Below are positions 16,610 through 25,773 of a DNA stretch of 64,000 nucleotides, one piece after another (the stretch's first letter is position 1; each line of letters begins with the position of its first letter). This stretch comes from UBA4416 sp038327195. Its GTDB lineage: Bacteria; Bacteroidota; Bacteroidia; B-17B0; Aurantibacillaceae. The stretch covers positions 124,001 through 188,000 of the forward strand of contig JBBQKU010000001.1 of the NCBI GenBank assembly GCA_038327195.1, written 5' to 3'. The position numbers and the translations under genes are program-made. The notes below the pieces were generated by a model. That model worked only from the letters and a program-made list of their open reading frames with translations. It was not told the origin of the DNA and did no database searches.

Positions 16610-17239
16610 ATGAGAAAATTATTTTTAAATATTATTTATAAAGGAATTGTTCCTTTTATTTTAAAGCCTCTCACAGGCATCACTTACAAGCATAAAGAAG
16701 TTTTAGCTGAAGTGAAACAATTTATTATTATCGCAAATCATAATAGTCATTTGGACACTTTAGCATTAATGAGCGCCATGCCTAAACATAAAATTTTGGA
16801 AATTAAACCAGTAGCAGCTGGTGATTATTTTGGTTCTAGTAAAATGAAAACATTTTTCACAGTTTTATTTACTAATGCTTTATTAATTCCTAGATGTTGT
16901 TCATTAAAAAATAAAAGTAAAGATCCATTTCGTATCATGATGAAAGCATTGAAAAGAGGGCAATCACTTATTGTTTATCCAGAAGGTTCAAGGGGAAAAG
17001 CAAATGAAATGCAAGAATTTAAAAACGGAATTGGTCACATTTTATTGAAGTATCCTCATATTGCATACATTCCTACATATATCGAAAACACAGGTAAAGT
17101 ATTACCAAAAGAAGCTCACGTTCCAATTCCATTTAATTGTAAAGTGATTTTTGGAGATGTACATTATTGTAAAGGTAAAAATGCAAAAGAAGTTGTAGCA
17201 AATATGTTTAACGAAGTAAGCAATTTAAAGGCAGCATAA
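16610..17239 (+). CDS. PlsC-type 1-acylglycerol-3-phosphate acyltransferase
   Basis: A 209-aa acyltransferase with the catalytic HX4D motif in NHNSHLD (43-49), an LLIPRCCS segment, YPEGSRGK (about 124-131, phosphate-binding) and IPTYIENTGK. Members acylate lysophosphatidate to phosphatidate, which would feed the CdsA-like enzyme encoded just upstream. It lacks an N-terminal TM beyond a hydrophobic helix. Third gene of the ynbAB-like operon, with a short 24-nt gap to the following secreted-protein gene. Confidence 0.9.
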   Translation: MRKLFLNIIYKGIVPFILKPLTGITYKHKEVLAEVKQFIIIANHNSHLDTLALMSAMPKHKILEIKPVAAGDYFGSSKMKTFFTVLFTNALLIPRCCSLKNKSKDPFRIMMKALKRGQSLIVYPEGSRGKANEMQEFKNGIGHILLKYPHIAYIPTYIENTGKVLPKEAHVPIPFNCKVIFGDVHYCKGKNAKEVVANMFNEVSNLKAA

Positions 17240-17263
17240 TAATAGTAATTAAAACAAGTAAAT

Positions 17264-18400
17264 ATGAAAACGAAAATCACAATCATTTTAATAGTCATCT
17301 TGATTCATTTAAATTCATTTAATGGATTTGCTCAAGCTATAACAAAATTAAAACCAACGTTAACGGTACTTTCTATCGATGTTGATAATTTAATGCCTAC
17401 ACTTACAGCTTCCCAAATGGGAAATTTAGTTAGAATTGAACTAGAGAAGTTAGATACGTTTGAAGTTATGGACAGGTATGATGTTGCTTACATGGTTCAA
17501 AAAAATAAACTGAGTATAAATAATTGTTATGGTAAACTTTGTCTTACCGAAATTGGAGAAACAATTCATTCTGATAAAATGTTGAGTGGTAGTATCGAAA
17601 AATTCCCTAAATCTATTATTTATACGTTAAGGTTAATAGATGTCAAATCAAAAACAATAGAAAAAACGACAGTCGTTGAATTTTTAAATTTGCCCGAAGA
17701 GCTTCAAGCTTTTACTTCTGTAATTGTTAGAAAAATGTTTAACAAATCTGTTGATATTAATTTATTTACAAAATTAACGCAACGAAACTCATTTGATAAT
17801 TCCACAAATAATCCGAATAATGAAAGACTCAGACTTGACGGCCCTCGTTTGGGTTTTGTAACGTATACTGGCGATGTTTCAACTATTTTAAGTGCAGACA
17901 AATCTGTAGGAGGCTTTGAAGCCGTCCCTTTAATGTTTCAATTTGGTTACCAATTTGAAAAACAATATTTAAACGAAGGAAAAATACAAGCCTTGTTTGA
18001 ATTTATACCTATGATAACCGGTGTTGATCAAGGTTATTTTATTCCAAGTTTCACATTATTACATGGCCTGCGTAGTAATGTAAATGGTTGGGAATTTGCT
18101 CTGGGGCCAACTATTAATCTAATACCAAAGTCAAATGGTTATTATGATGATTCGAATACTTGGCATCGCGAACAAGATTGGTCAAATGATACATCACATT
18201 TAAATATTAAAAATCCATATATTATTAAAGAGCGATTAGATAGTCGTGGTGATTATGCTATTCAAACTGGTTTTGTTTTGGCTTTTGGTAGAACTTTTAA
18301 ATCTGGAAAATTGAATTTACCTGTAAACATGTATGTGATTCCTGGAAAAAGTGGTTTCAGAATTGGAGCATCTTTAGGGTTTAACGCTAAAAATAAATAA
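17264..18400 (+). CDS. Exported protein: CsgG-like N-terminal domain fused to a beta-rich C-terminal domain
   Basis: A 378-aa protein with a signal peptide (cleavage near NGFAQA). Residues about 30-150 follow the CsgG/LpoB-type pattern: TLTVLSIDV, LVRIELEKLDTFEVMDR, then the Cys pair in NNCYGKLCLTEIGE and a DKMLSGSIEKF strand, ending in RLIDVKSKTIE. The Cys pair matches the CxxxxC often seen in these domains. The C-terminal half (about 190-378) is rich in alternating beta strands and ends in an FRIGASLGFNAK-type strand, like an outer-membrane barrel. It may be regulated with the upstream lipid operon. The function is unknown. Confidence 0.65.
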   Translation: MKTKITIILIVILIHLNSFNGFAQAITKLKPTLTVLSIDVDNLMPTLTASQMGNLVRIELEKLDTFEVMDRYDVAYMVQKNKLSINNCYGKLCLTEIGETIHSDKMLSGSIEKFPKSIIYTLRLIDVKSKTIEKTTVVEFLNLPEELQAFTSVIVRKMFNKSVDINLFTKLTQRNSFDNSTNNPNNERLRLDGPRLGFVTYTGDVSTILSADKSVGGFEAVPLMFQFGYQFEKQYLNEGKIQALFEFIPMITGVDQGYFIPSFTLLHGLRSNVNGWEFALGPTINLIPKSNGYYDDSNTWHREQDWSNDTSHLNIKNPYIIKERLDSRGDYAIQTGFVLAFGRTFKSGKLNLPVNMYVIPGKSGFRIGASLGFNAKNK

Positions 18401-18563
18401 ATTAAAGTAATATAATTTTATTTAGTATTACAGGTAAACATTTTTAATATTTTAAATCAATTTAAAAATGTTATTTTATTTTTAATAACAGCGTGATATT
18501 CCTTTTTCTTTTCGGTTTGTAAATTAGGCCCATTTTGTACTAAAAATTTTAAATTAATAAATT

Positions 18564-19277
18564 ATGAAAAACATGAATATTATATCCATTACATTTTTAC
18601 TTGTTATAGTTTCTATTGTAATGAAATCTCAAGACACAATTTATTTTAAAGATAAATCAATTATTAGTTCTAAAATTATTGAAATCGGTATCACAGAAAT
18701 TCAATATCATAGATTTGATAATTTAACTGGACCAATTTATAGTGTTTTAAAGAAAGACATTAAAAGCGTTAAATATTCAAACGGAGAAATCGATTCTGTT
18801 TCATTTATTGTTTTACAAGCTAATGCGAATATGAGTTCTGAAAAGTATCATCCAGAAGTTGGCGAATCAAAATTACAGCTAAGAGGTGTTGATTTATTTT
18901 ATGAAGGAAATAAATTAGGTGTCAGAAAAACAAACCAATTAATAAAGAGTAATGCTTTAACCGAAAATCAAAGAAATATAATTACGGAAATTAAAAATAT
19001 GAAAATGACTGGTAAAGCCCAAAAAGGAATAGGGACGGCGCTTTTTATATCTGGATTTGCAGTTCCTGCAGTTGTTTCTTTTGTATCTGTAGTTTACGCT
19101 TTTGATTATGCTAATAATAATGTCGATTATGCCGTTAAAACAATTGTGATTGGTGCTTTAGTTGGTGCGGCTATAAGAACAACAGGGCAAGTATTTATTA
19201 AAATTGGAAAAAATAAAGCGAAAGCCAAGAAATTGGAATTTTTATCAAAACATAACAATAATGAATTTATTTATTAA
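18564..19277 (+). CDS. Exported/membrane protein with a GDTI-type N-terminal domain, function unknown
   Basis: A 237-aa protein. A signal peptide-like segment ends near MKSQDT, followed by TIYFKDKSIISSKIIEIGI, then FDNLTGPIYSVLKKDIKSVKY. This pattern is common in uncharacterised Bacteroidota envelope proteins, often near transporters. The C-terminal half contains hydrophobic, Gly/Ala-rich helices (GIGTALFISGFAVPAVVS and VIGALVGAAI), probably two membrane segments, then a Lys-rich tail. No enzyme motif is seen. It precedes a 323-bp gap. Confidence 0.6.
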   Translation: MKNMNIISITFLLVIVSIVMKSQDTIYFKDKSIISSKIIEIGITEIQYHRFDNLTGPIYSVLKKDIKSVKYSNGEIDSVSFIVLQANANMSSEKYHPEVGESKLQLRGVDLFYEGNKLGVRKTNQLIKSNALTENQRNIITEIKNMKMTGKAQKGIGTALFISGFAVPAVVSFVSVVYAFDYANNNVDYAVKTIVIGALVGAAIRTTGQVFIKIGKNKAKAKKLEFLSKHNNNEFIY

Positions 19278-19600
19278 AATTAATTTATTTTTAAGGCATA
19301 TAAAAAAATAAAAATATTAGTAATAAAATAGTTACATGCTGTTGAATTGGAACTATTTGTTTTTTTGATAGAATTTAATAATCAACTTATTAAATAAAAT
19401 TTTCTATTCGAAATTTATTTGATTTACTTATAATCTAAATCGAATTGGTTTTTCTCAATCTATTTGTTTTGAGATTTTCTGCTAACATACTGTTGTTTAT
19501 AATCAAGTAGTTACACTTGTTTTCGCTTGCCTTTTTTGTCTTATTTTTGATTTCATCGCAATTAAAACTAATTTAGTCGAAATTTTTAAACGATGTAATT
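19278..19600. other. 323-bp intergenic region, promoter only
   Basis: AT-rich spacer between two envelope-protein genes. I see no ORF, RNA gene or strong hairpin. The only supported element is the promoter-like TTG-N22-TATTTTTG at 19517-19549. Confidence 0.5.
19517..19549 (+). promoter_or_regulatory. Candidate Bacteroidota promoter
   Basis: TTG at 19517-19519 is followed after 22 nt by TATTTTTG (19542-19549), fitting TAnnTTTG, 51 nt upstream of the ATG of the calcium-repeat barrel protein. It would drive the downstream envelope gene set. Confidence 0.4.
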
Positions 19601-20875
19601 ATGGGCAAAATTTCTACAAAAATATATTTATTAGCTTTTTTTATAGGGTATTTTAGTATTTCATATTCTCAATTAGCTATTACTGGACAGGCAGGTGGTT
19701 ATAAGTTTTTAGGCGATGTTGGTAAAAAAAATAACGCTAATTTCTTTAGTGATATGCGTTTGGGATATAACTTTGGAATTGAATATCGCATTGGAAAAAT
19801 ATTAGGAATTAGTATTGATGGTATTTACGGAAAGTTAGCTGGCACTGATAATGATAAAACATCAAAATTGAATTTTCAATCTAAAGTTATGGGTGGAGGT
19901 TTAAATTTATTTGCTTTTTTTGATAAGTTAGGTGACAAAGAAAAAGATGTATCGCCTTATATACATGCAGGTGTTGGTTATTTATTGTTTGATGCGCACG
20001 GCGATTTGAGAGACAAAAACGGAACTTCTTATAACTATTGGTCTGATGGGTCGATTCGTAATTTATCTGAATCAGCTTTAAATGATCCACTATCTATTAC
20101 AATTAAAAGAGACTATACTTATGAAACACAATTAAAAGATAGCGTAGTTAATTATGCTCGAAATTGTTTATTTATTCCAGTTGGTTTTGGTGCTAAATTT
20201 AAAATGGGTTTCCGAACTAATTTAAGAATTGGAGCAACTTATAATATTGCACTGACAGATTATATTGATAATTATAAAAAAGGTGGAAATGATAGTTGGT
20301 TGGCTGCAAATATTGGTTTAAATATTCATTTCGGAAAAAAACCGAAAGATGCTTATAGTGGTGTTAATTTTAAAGAAGTTGATAATTCTGATAATGATGG
20401 TGATGGTATTATTGATTTGAATGATAAGTGTCATGGCACACCTAAAGGAGTTAAAGTTGATGGTAAAGGATGTCCTGACGACAAAGATGATGATGGTATT
20501 TATGATTATATGGACAAGGAATTAAATTCTAAAAAGGGTGCTATCGTTGATGGAAATGGTGTTTCAATAAATCTGGAAGATATGGCAACCCGTCAGTTAT
20601 TATGGGATAGTTTGTCAACCGAAAGGAGTGAAGGATTTAATAATGCTCCAAGTTTGGCTTATTTAAAACAAATGGAAGAAAAGGCAAAGGCCAACCAATC
20701 AAAATCTGGTAAAGCATCTTCAATTCCAGCAGAACTATTAGAAGCAGATTATAATAAAGATGGTATTATTTCTGCAGCTGAAATAACTAAAACAATTGAT
20801 GGGTTTTTTGAGGGTGAAAATTCTTTTAACGTGGAAAAAATAAATAAGCTAATTGATTATTTCTTTGAGCAGTAA
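19601..20875 (+). CDS. Outer-membrane barrel with thrombospondin type-3 calcium repeats and EF-hand-like tail
   Basis: A 424-aa exported protein (cleavage near SYSQ). Residues about 20-250 form an OmpA-like eight-strand barrel pattern with a characteristic NYWSDGSIRNLSE stretch and RDYTYET. A TSP3-type calcium repeat follows (NDGDGIIDLNDKCHGTPKGV, then a second, DDKDDDGIYDYMD). The C-terminus has EADYNKDGIISAAEI, an EF-hand loop. There is no OmpA peptidoglycan-binding domain, unusual for this arrangement. It shares its barrel with the protein encoded at 22357 and sits in a three-gene set. Confidence 0.8.
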   Translation: MGKISTKIYLLAFFIGYFSISYSQLAITGQAGGYKFLGDVGKKNNANFFSDMRLGYNFGIEYRIGKILGISIDGIYGKLAGTDNDKTSKLNFQSKVMGGGLNLFAFFDKLGDKEKDVSPYIHAGVGYLLFDAHGDLRDKNGTSYNYWSDGSIRNLSESALNDPLSITIKRDYTYETQLKDSVVNYARNCLFIPVGFGAKFKMGFRTNLRIGATYNIALTDYIDNYKKGGNDSWLAANIGLNIHFGKKPKDAYSGVNFKEVDNSDNDGDGIIDLNDKCHGTPKGVKVDGKGCPDDKDDDGIYDYMDKELNSKKGAIVDGNGVSINLEDMATRQLLWDSLSTERSEGFNNAPSLAYLKQMEEKAKANQSKSGKASSIPAELLEADYNKDGIISAAEITKTIDGFFEGENSFNVEKINKLIDYFFEQ

Positions 20876-20954
20876 GTCTATTTATTTTTAATACACCATG
20901 TTTTAAATCGTTCTTTATTATTGGCGTATTATTTTTTGACTTTAATATTTTTTT

Positions 20955-22319
20955 ATGATAAAATCTTTAATTATTGTATTCAACACACTTTCTGTTTTTT
21001 TATTCAGTTTCTTTTTTGGCGACTCTCCCGTTTCGATAACTGGTAACTTTCCAAAAAATGTAAAACCTAATACTGAATTTACTGCTGAACTTTTAATAAA
21101 AAAAGGTTCTTTAGGAGGATTTGCAAAATTACAATTAGAGGTTCCGCAAGGGTTTACAGTAAAGGAAGTAGAAAGTAAAGGCGGAAATTTTTCTTTTGAA
21201 AATAATATTGCTAAAATAATATGGACAGCTACACCCGTAGATCCTGAATTTACAGTAAAATTTAATTTAGTTGCTGATGCTACAACTTTGGGTTTAAAAA
21301 CAATATCCTCAAAATTCTCTTACGTAAACAATAATGTTAAAGAAGTTATTGAAATGACACCAGTAGAAATTACTGTTGGAGAAGGTGAACCGCAGTCAAT
21401 AACTGCTTCTGAAACTACTACAGCTCCAATAACTAACCCAGTTGATACTAAAGCAGAAACACCAACAGGAAGTCAAACAGAAGTTGCTAAAGTTGAAAAT
21501 CCAACAAACGAAACTGTAGCTGAGCAAAATCCATCAATAGTTTGTAAAAGAACATTTTCTAAAGGTGCTAATTCAAATGAAATTAATATTGATGTAAGAA
21601 TAAAAAAAGGATCGATTAAGGGTTTTGCAAAATATCAAGAAGTATTACCAGTTGGTTGCATTGCTAAATCAGGACTTACAAATGGCAGTTCTTTTTCAGT
21701 ATCCGACGGTAAAGCTAAATTTGTTTGGGTTTCATTGCCTACTGATGAGGAGCTATTAATATCTTATGTTTTAGAAACAAGTAATTTAACTCCAGCAGAT
21801 GCAAAACTTGAAAAGGGAGAATTTTCTTATCTTGAAAATGACCAAAGCAAAAAGACTGCAATGCCCGTTGAATTAATATCAACTGGGAATTTGACGTCAA
21901 CAAAAAATGTATCTCAAACTGAATTGAATAACGCTGCTGCTCAACCTACTGTTGATGCTGTTGCGAAAACTGAAACAACGCCATTAAATTCTACTACTGA
22001 AAATCAAAAATCAAATGTAGTTGCTAATAAAGAAGGAAATGTTTTTTACTGCACTCAAATTGGTGCATTTAAAAATGCTATTGCTTCAGATGTTTTAACA
22101 AAAAAATTTAAAATTAATGAAACTATTAAAACCGAAATGACTGAAGGTTTTAATAAATTCATGGTAGGTAATTTTTCTGAGTATAAATTAGCGCGTTCTA
22201 AACGTGAAGAAATGAAAAATTCTGGTTGCGCTAGTGCATTTGTTGCTGCCTATAATGGAGCAAAAAGAATTACAGTTCAAGAAGCCCTAATGATTACTAG
22301 CCAAAAATGGTTTAAGTAA
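20955..22319 (+). CDS. Exported protein with two related beta domains and a C-terminal SPOR-like domain
   Basis: A 454-aa protein starting with a hydrophobic signal segment. Two homologous beta-sandwich-like units follow (about 24-145 and 193-310); both carry an IKKGS(L/I)xGFAK(L/Y)Q motif and an FSFEN/FSYLEN-type strand, so this is an internal duplication. A Thr/Pro/Glu-rich linker separates them and another precedes the C-terminal domain, where FYCTQIGAFKN and the NSGCASAFVAAYNGAKRI segment match the SPOR fold that binds denuded peptidoglycan glycan strands. It sits between two barrel genes and may tether the complex to the cell wall. Confidence 0.7.
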   Translation: MIKSLIIVFNTLSVFLFSFFFGDSPVSITGNFPKNVKPNTEFTAELLIKKGSLGGFAKLQLEVPQGFTVKEVESKGGNFSFENNIAKIIWTATPVDPEFTVKFNLVADATTLGLKTISSKFSYVNNNVKEVIEMTPVEITVGEGEPQSITASETTTAPITNPVDTKAETPTGSQTEVAKVENPTNETVAEQNPSIVCKRTFSKGANSNEINIDVRIKKGSIKGFAKYQEVLPVGCIAKSGLTNGSSFSVSDGKAKFVWVSLPTDEELLISYVLETSNLTPADAKLEKGEFSYLENDQSKKTAMPVELISTGNLTSTKNVSQTELNNAAAQPTVDAVAKTETTPLNSTTENQKSNVVANKEGNVFYCTQIGAFKNAIASDVLTKKFKINETIKTEMTEGFNKFMVGNFSEYKLARSKREEMKNSGCASAFVAAYNGAKRITVQEALMITSQKWFK

Positions 22320-22356
22320 AATCAATTTCTTATATTTGTGTGTATTAAATTACTTA

Positions 22357-24585
22357 ATGGTTAAAAACTACTTAATAGTATTATTTATTTTATCAGTTTC
22401 GCTTTTTAAAGCGCAGACAGATACTACCACATTAAATGCAAGTGTAGAAAAAGAAATTCCAAAAAATGAGGAGAAGAAAAAGCCAGAATCAGCCGAACCT
22501 CCTGTTTTAAGTGATGTGTTTAAACCAAAAATCTCGTTGGGTATTGGGATGCTTTCTTTTCATGGTGACCTTTACTCTAAGCATTATCAAGCACCTTGGA
22601 CAGCAAGAATCGGATATGATTTAAATATTTCTCAAAGGTTATTTAAATCAGTACAATTAAATTTTAATATCCTATTTGGCAAGCTAGGCGCTAATGAATG
22701 GAATGAAAATAGACAGGAAAATTTTCAATCAGAAATAAGATCAGGTGGGTTAAGTTTAATGTATGATTTTGGGAACTTTATTCCTGAAAGATGTCGTATT
22801 AGGCCATGGATATCAGCTGGAGTTAATTCTTTTGAATTTCTATCCAAAACCGATAGATACGATAAAAATGGAAATGAATATTTTTATTGGACCGATGGGA
22901 GCATAAAAAATATTGCGGAAGGCGCGCCAACAGCGTCCTTAGCTGTTAATCTAAATAGAGATTACACATATGAAACTGATATAAGAGAATCTAATAAAGA
23001 TGGTTTTGGGAAATATCAAGAACGTGCTTGGGCATTTCCAATAGGAGCAGGAGCTTTAATGAAAATTACAGATCGGTTTGATTTGAAACTTGGATTTCAA
23101 TACTATTTTACAACAACTGATTTCATAGATGGAATTTCAAACAAAAGTGTGGGTAATCGTTCAGGTACAAAACAATCTGATAATTTTGTTTATACCTCGT
23201 TTGCTTTGCAATACGACTTAGTGATAAAGCATAAAGAAAAAACTGATACGCTTCCTGATGGGTATTATGATGGGGTAGATATTTTAGCTATAGATAATGG
23301 CGATTATGATGAAGACGGTGTTAATGATTTTTTAGATAAGTGTCAAGGTACTCCTAAAGATGTTAAAGTCGATGCTTCTGGATGTCCCTTTGATGATGAT
23401 GCTGACGGGGTTCCTAATTATGAGGATGATGAATTGCAAACGCCTGCGGCTATGGCTGTTAATAATAGAGGCGTTTCGTTAGATGATGAATATTGGCAAA
23501 ATTGGTATAATCAATATGTAGATAGCGGCGCAAATGCACCTAATACTCAAATTGTTGAAAATTTTTATGCCTCTAAAAAAGATAGTGCTGCGGCTGTAAA
23601 TTCAGCAAAAAATCAAACTAAAAACGATAAAGAATTTACGATTGAATTAGCTAGATATACTGGCCCAGTTCCAAGTGATGAAATGACCTATCTGTTAAGT
23701 ATTGGCGATGTTAAATCAACAGTAATGTCTGATAACTCAACGGTTTTATATACAGCTGGTAAATATAAGGAAATTTTAAATGCACTTAAACGCAGAGATG
23801 AGTTTAGATCTGAAGGGAATAAAAATGCTCAAATTGGTTATTTTAAAGATGGAAATTTAATATCAATGACCGATGAAGAAATAAATAAATTAAAAGACGA
23901 GCATTTAGCTAGTAATACTGGTACTGCTTCAGCTAATAATACAAATAGTTCTACAAACTCAAATCAAAGTGATATTGATTCAGATGAAAATCAATTTGCA
24001 AAAGGAGATATTGTATATCGAGTTCAATTAGGTGCTTATGCCCACCGAATTTCAAAAGGGGTATTTAAAAATGCTGGAAATGTTTTAGAGCTAATGTCTG
24101 ATGACAATGTATTTAGATATGCCACTAAGGGATTTAAAACGATACAAGGAGCCGCTAATTTAAAGGCCGACCTGTTAGTTGAAGGGTATGGAGATGCCTT
24201 TATTACGGCATATAAAGATGGTAAACGAATTCCTATGAGTCAAACAAATGCAACCATGGAAACGAAAGAAAAAGAAAACATAACAGAAATTCCTAAATTT
24301 AGTTCGGTTGATAAAAATCAAATTACATTTAAAATTCAATTAGGTGCACTTCGAAAAGCTGGTAATACTGATATGGATGAAAAAACAAAATCTATAACAG
24401 GCATTGAAAAACAAGGAACAAGTTCAGGTATGATAAGATATACAGCTGGCTCGTTCTCGGATTATTCAAAAGCAGATGTTTATAGGCAACAATTATCTGA
24501 ACAAGGATTTATGGAAGCATTTGTAATAGCTGTATTTAAAGGAGAAGTTATTTCAATACAAGAAGCTCAAGAATTATTAAAATAA
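22357..24585 (+). CDS. Outer-membrane barrel with TSP3 repeats and multiple SPOR-like domains
   Basis: The open frame starts at 22336, but the ATG at 22357 (MVKNYLIVL) directly begins the signal peptide and is preferred. The mature N-terminus is a barrel paralogous to the protein at 19601 (FYWTDGSIKNIAE and RDYTYETD are shared). Then come TSP3 repeats (NGDYDEDGVNDFLDKCQGTP, DDDADGVPNYEDD). The C-terminal half holds three SPOR-like units: about 430-510, 570-640 (YRVQLGAYAH) and 670-740 (FKIQLGALRK), each ending in an F(I/V)xAxFxG-type segment. It links the outer membrane to peptidoglycan in inference; the exact function is unknown. Confidence 0.75.
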   Translation: MVKNYLIVLFILSVSLFKAQTDTTTLNASVEKEIPKNEEKKKPESAEPPVLSDVFKPKISLGIGMLSFHGDLYSKHYQAPWTARIGYDLNISQRLFKSVQLNFNILFGKLGANEWNENRQENFQSEIRSGGLSLMYDFGNFIPERCRIRPWISAGVNSFEFLSKTDRYDKNGNEYFYWTDGSIKNIAEGAPTASLAVNLNRDYTYETDIRESNKDGFGKYQERAWAFPIGAGALMKITDRFDLKLGFQYYFTTTDFIDGISNKSVGNRSGTKQSDNFVYTSFALQYDLVIKHKEKTDTLPDGYYDGVDILAIDNGDYDEDGVNDFLDKCQGTPKDVKVDASGCPFDDDADGVPNYEDDELQTPAAMAVNNRGVSLDDEYWQNWYNQYVDSGANAPNTQIVENFYASKKDSAAAVNSAKNQTKNDKEFTIELARYTGPVPSDEMTYLLSIGDVKSTVMSDNSTVLYTAGKYKEILNALKRRDEFRSEGNKNAQIGYFKDGNLISMTDEEINKLKDEHLASNTGTASANNTNSSTNSNQSDIDSDENQFAKGDIVYRVQLGAYAHRISKGVFKNAGNVLELMSDDNVFRYATKGFKTIQGAANLKADLLVEGYGDAFITAYKDGKRIPMSQTNATMETKEKENITEIPKFSSVDKNQITFKIQLGALRKAGNTDMDEKTKSITGIEKQGTSSGMIRYTAGSFSDYSKADVYRQQLSEQGFMEAFVIAVFKGEVISIQEAQELLK

Positions 24586-24609
24586 TTAATAACCCTAAAA
24601 AAATAAAAA

Positions 24610-24861
24610 ATGATAAAATTAATCTTAACAAGCGCTTTATTTGTTTCAAGTTGTGTTTTATTTGCACAAACAAAACAAGAACCAACAAAAAAAACTGAAA
24701 CATCTACAACAACTGAACAACGTTCAATTAAAGAAAAAGGTGTAACTGTAAATTCAAAAGATAAAAAGGCAGAGGTGCCACCTCCAACGCCTTCAAAATC
24801 TGTCACTCCAGCAGAAAAGAAGGCAGAACCTAAAAAAGAAGCTGAAAAAACACCTAGATAA
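24610..24861 (+). CDS. Small exported low-complexity protein
   Basis: An 83-aa protein with an N-terminal signal (hydrophobic residues 3-17, LFVSSCVLFAQ, which could be a lipobox at SSC or a signal-peptidase I site after AQ). The rest is Lys/Thr/Glu/Pro-rich and probably disordered. It follows the SPOR barrel gene by 24 nt and precedes a strong hairpin terminator, so it is likely the last gene of that operon. No family is recognised. Confidence 0.65.
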   Translation: MIKLILTSALFVSSCVLFAQTKQEPTKKTETSTTTEQRSIKEKGVTVNSKDKKAEVPPPTPSKSVTPAEKKAEPKKEAEKTPR

Positions 24862-24886
24862 TATCATTGCTATTAGATATTAATTT

Positions 24887-24942
24887 ATCATCATTTTTAT
24901 TCGCAATAATTTATTTTTGCATTTAAAAATGATGATTTTTTG
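24887..24942. terminator. Rho-independent-type terminator
   Basis: Perfect 13-bp arms (24887-24899 with 24924-24936) enclose a 24-nt loop and are followed by a run of T, downstream of the small exported protein gene. It marks the end of the 19.6-24.9 kb operon and faces the convergent pssA gene. Confidence 0.7.
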
Positions 24943-24998
24943 TTTAAAGCCAGTTTTTTTGATCTGAACAATAACTGAATTAAGAATTGTAATAGGTA

Positions 24999-25724
24999 TT
25001 ATACCTTTTTCCTATTCATATATAAATGAGTAATTAAACTCATGATTATATATAGAATGATAATAATTGGAATTCCCATAAACTTAATTAGAATCAGTAA
25101 CAAAACACTTATCCCTAAAAAAATGAATTTAGTGCGATTTCCTTTCCAACCAAAACTTTTAAATTTTAAAGCAAATAATGGTAACTCTGAAACTAATAGA
25201 AAACTAAAAATAATGGTTGTTAATCCTAAAAAAAAAGGATGGATGATGAATTGGTTATAGCTGTCATTTTGTAAAATTAAAGGAATAGAACAAATAAAAA
25301 TGGCAACAGCTGGCGTTGGCACACCAATAAAAGAAGATGTTTGACGTGTATCATTATTAAATATGGCTAACCGTACTGCCGAAAAAATTGTAATCATAAA
25401 GGCCATTAATGACACTGATAATGGAATTTGATTATTTCCCAAATTGTAATTTTCTATTCCCATTCCTAATAACTTATACATCATAACACCTGGCACTACT
25501 CCAAATGTTACCATATCAGCTAAACTATCTAAATCTTTTCCTATAGGAGAAACTACTCTAAGTAAACGGGCAGCAAATCCATCAAAAAAATCAAAAATTG
25601 CTGCCAATCCAACTAAGTAGGCCGACATTACTAAATCACCGTCAAATGCTTTTACAATAGCTAAACAACCGCATAATAAGTTGCAGCACGTTATCGTATT
25701 AGGTATGTGTTGTTTAATTTTCAT
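24999..25724 (-). CDS. pssA: CDP-diacylglycerol-serine O-phosphatidyltransferase
   Basis: Makes phosphatidylserine, the precursor of phosphatidylethanolamine, in the inner membrane. The 241-aa protein starts with an IPNTITCCNLLCG segment and has the full canonical motif: D45-xx-D48-G49, AAR at 51-53, G62, D66 and D70 (DFFDGFAARLL then GKDLDSLADM). Several TM helices follow. In contrast to the YnbA-like protein at 15072, all catalytic aspartates are retained. It is convergent with the preceding operon and divergent from the MBOAT gene. Confidence 0.93.
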   Translation of the reverse strand: MKIKQHIPNTITCCNLLCGCLAIVKAFDGDLVMSAYLVGLAAIFDFFDGFAARLLRVVSPIGKDLDSLADMVTFGVVPGVMMYKLLGMGIENYNLGNNQIPLSVSLMAFMITIFSAVRLAIFNNDTRQTSSFIGVPTPAVAIFICSIPLILQNDSYNQFIIHPFFLGLTTIIFSFLLVSELPLFALKFKSFGWKGNRTKFIFLGISVLLLILIKFMGIPIIIILYIIMSLITHLYMNRKKV

Positions 25725-25773
25725 ATTTTATGTAAATATAATATAAATTAAATCGTTAGTATATTTACATCAC

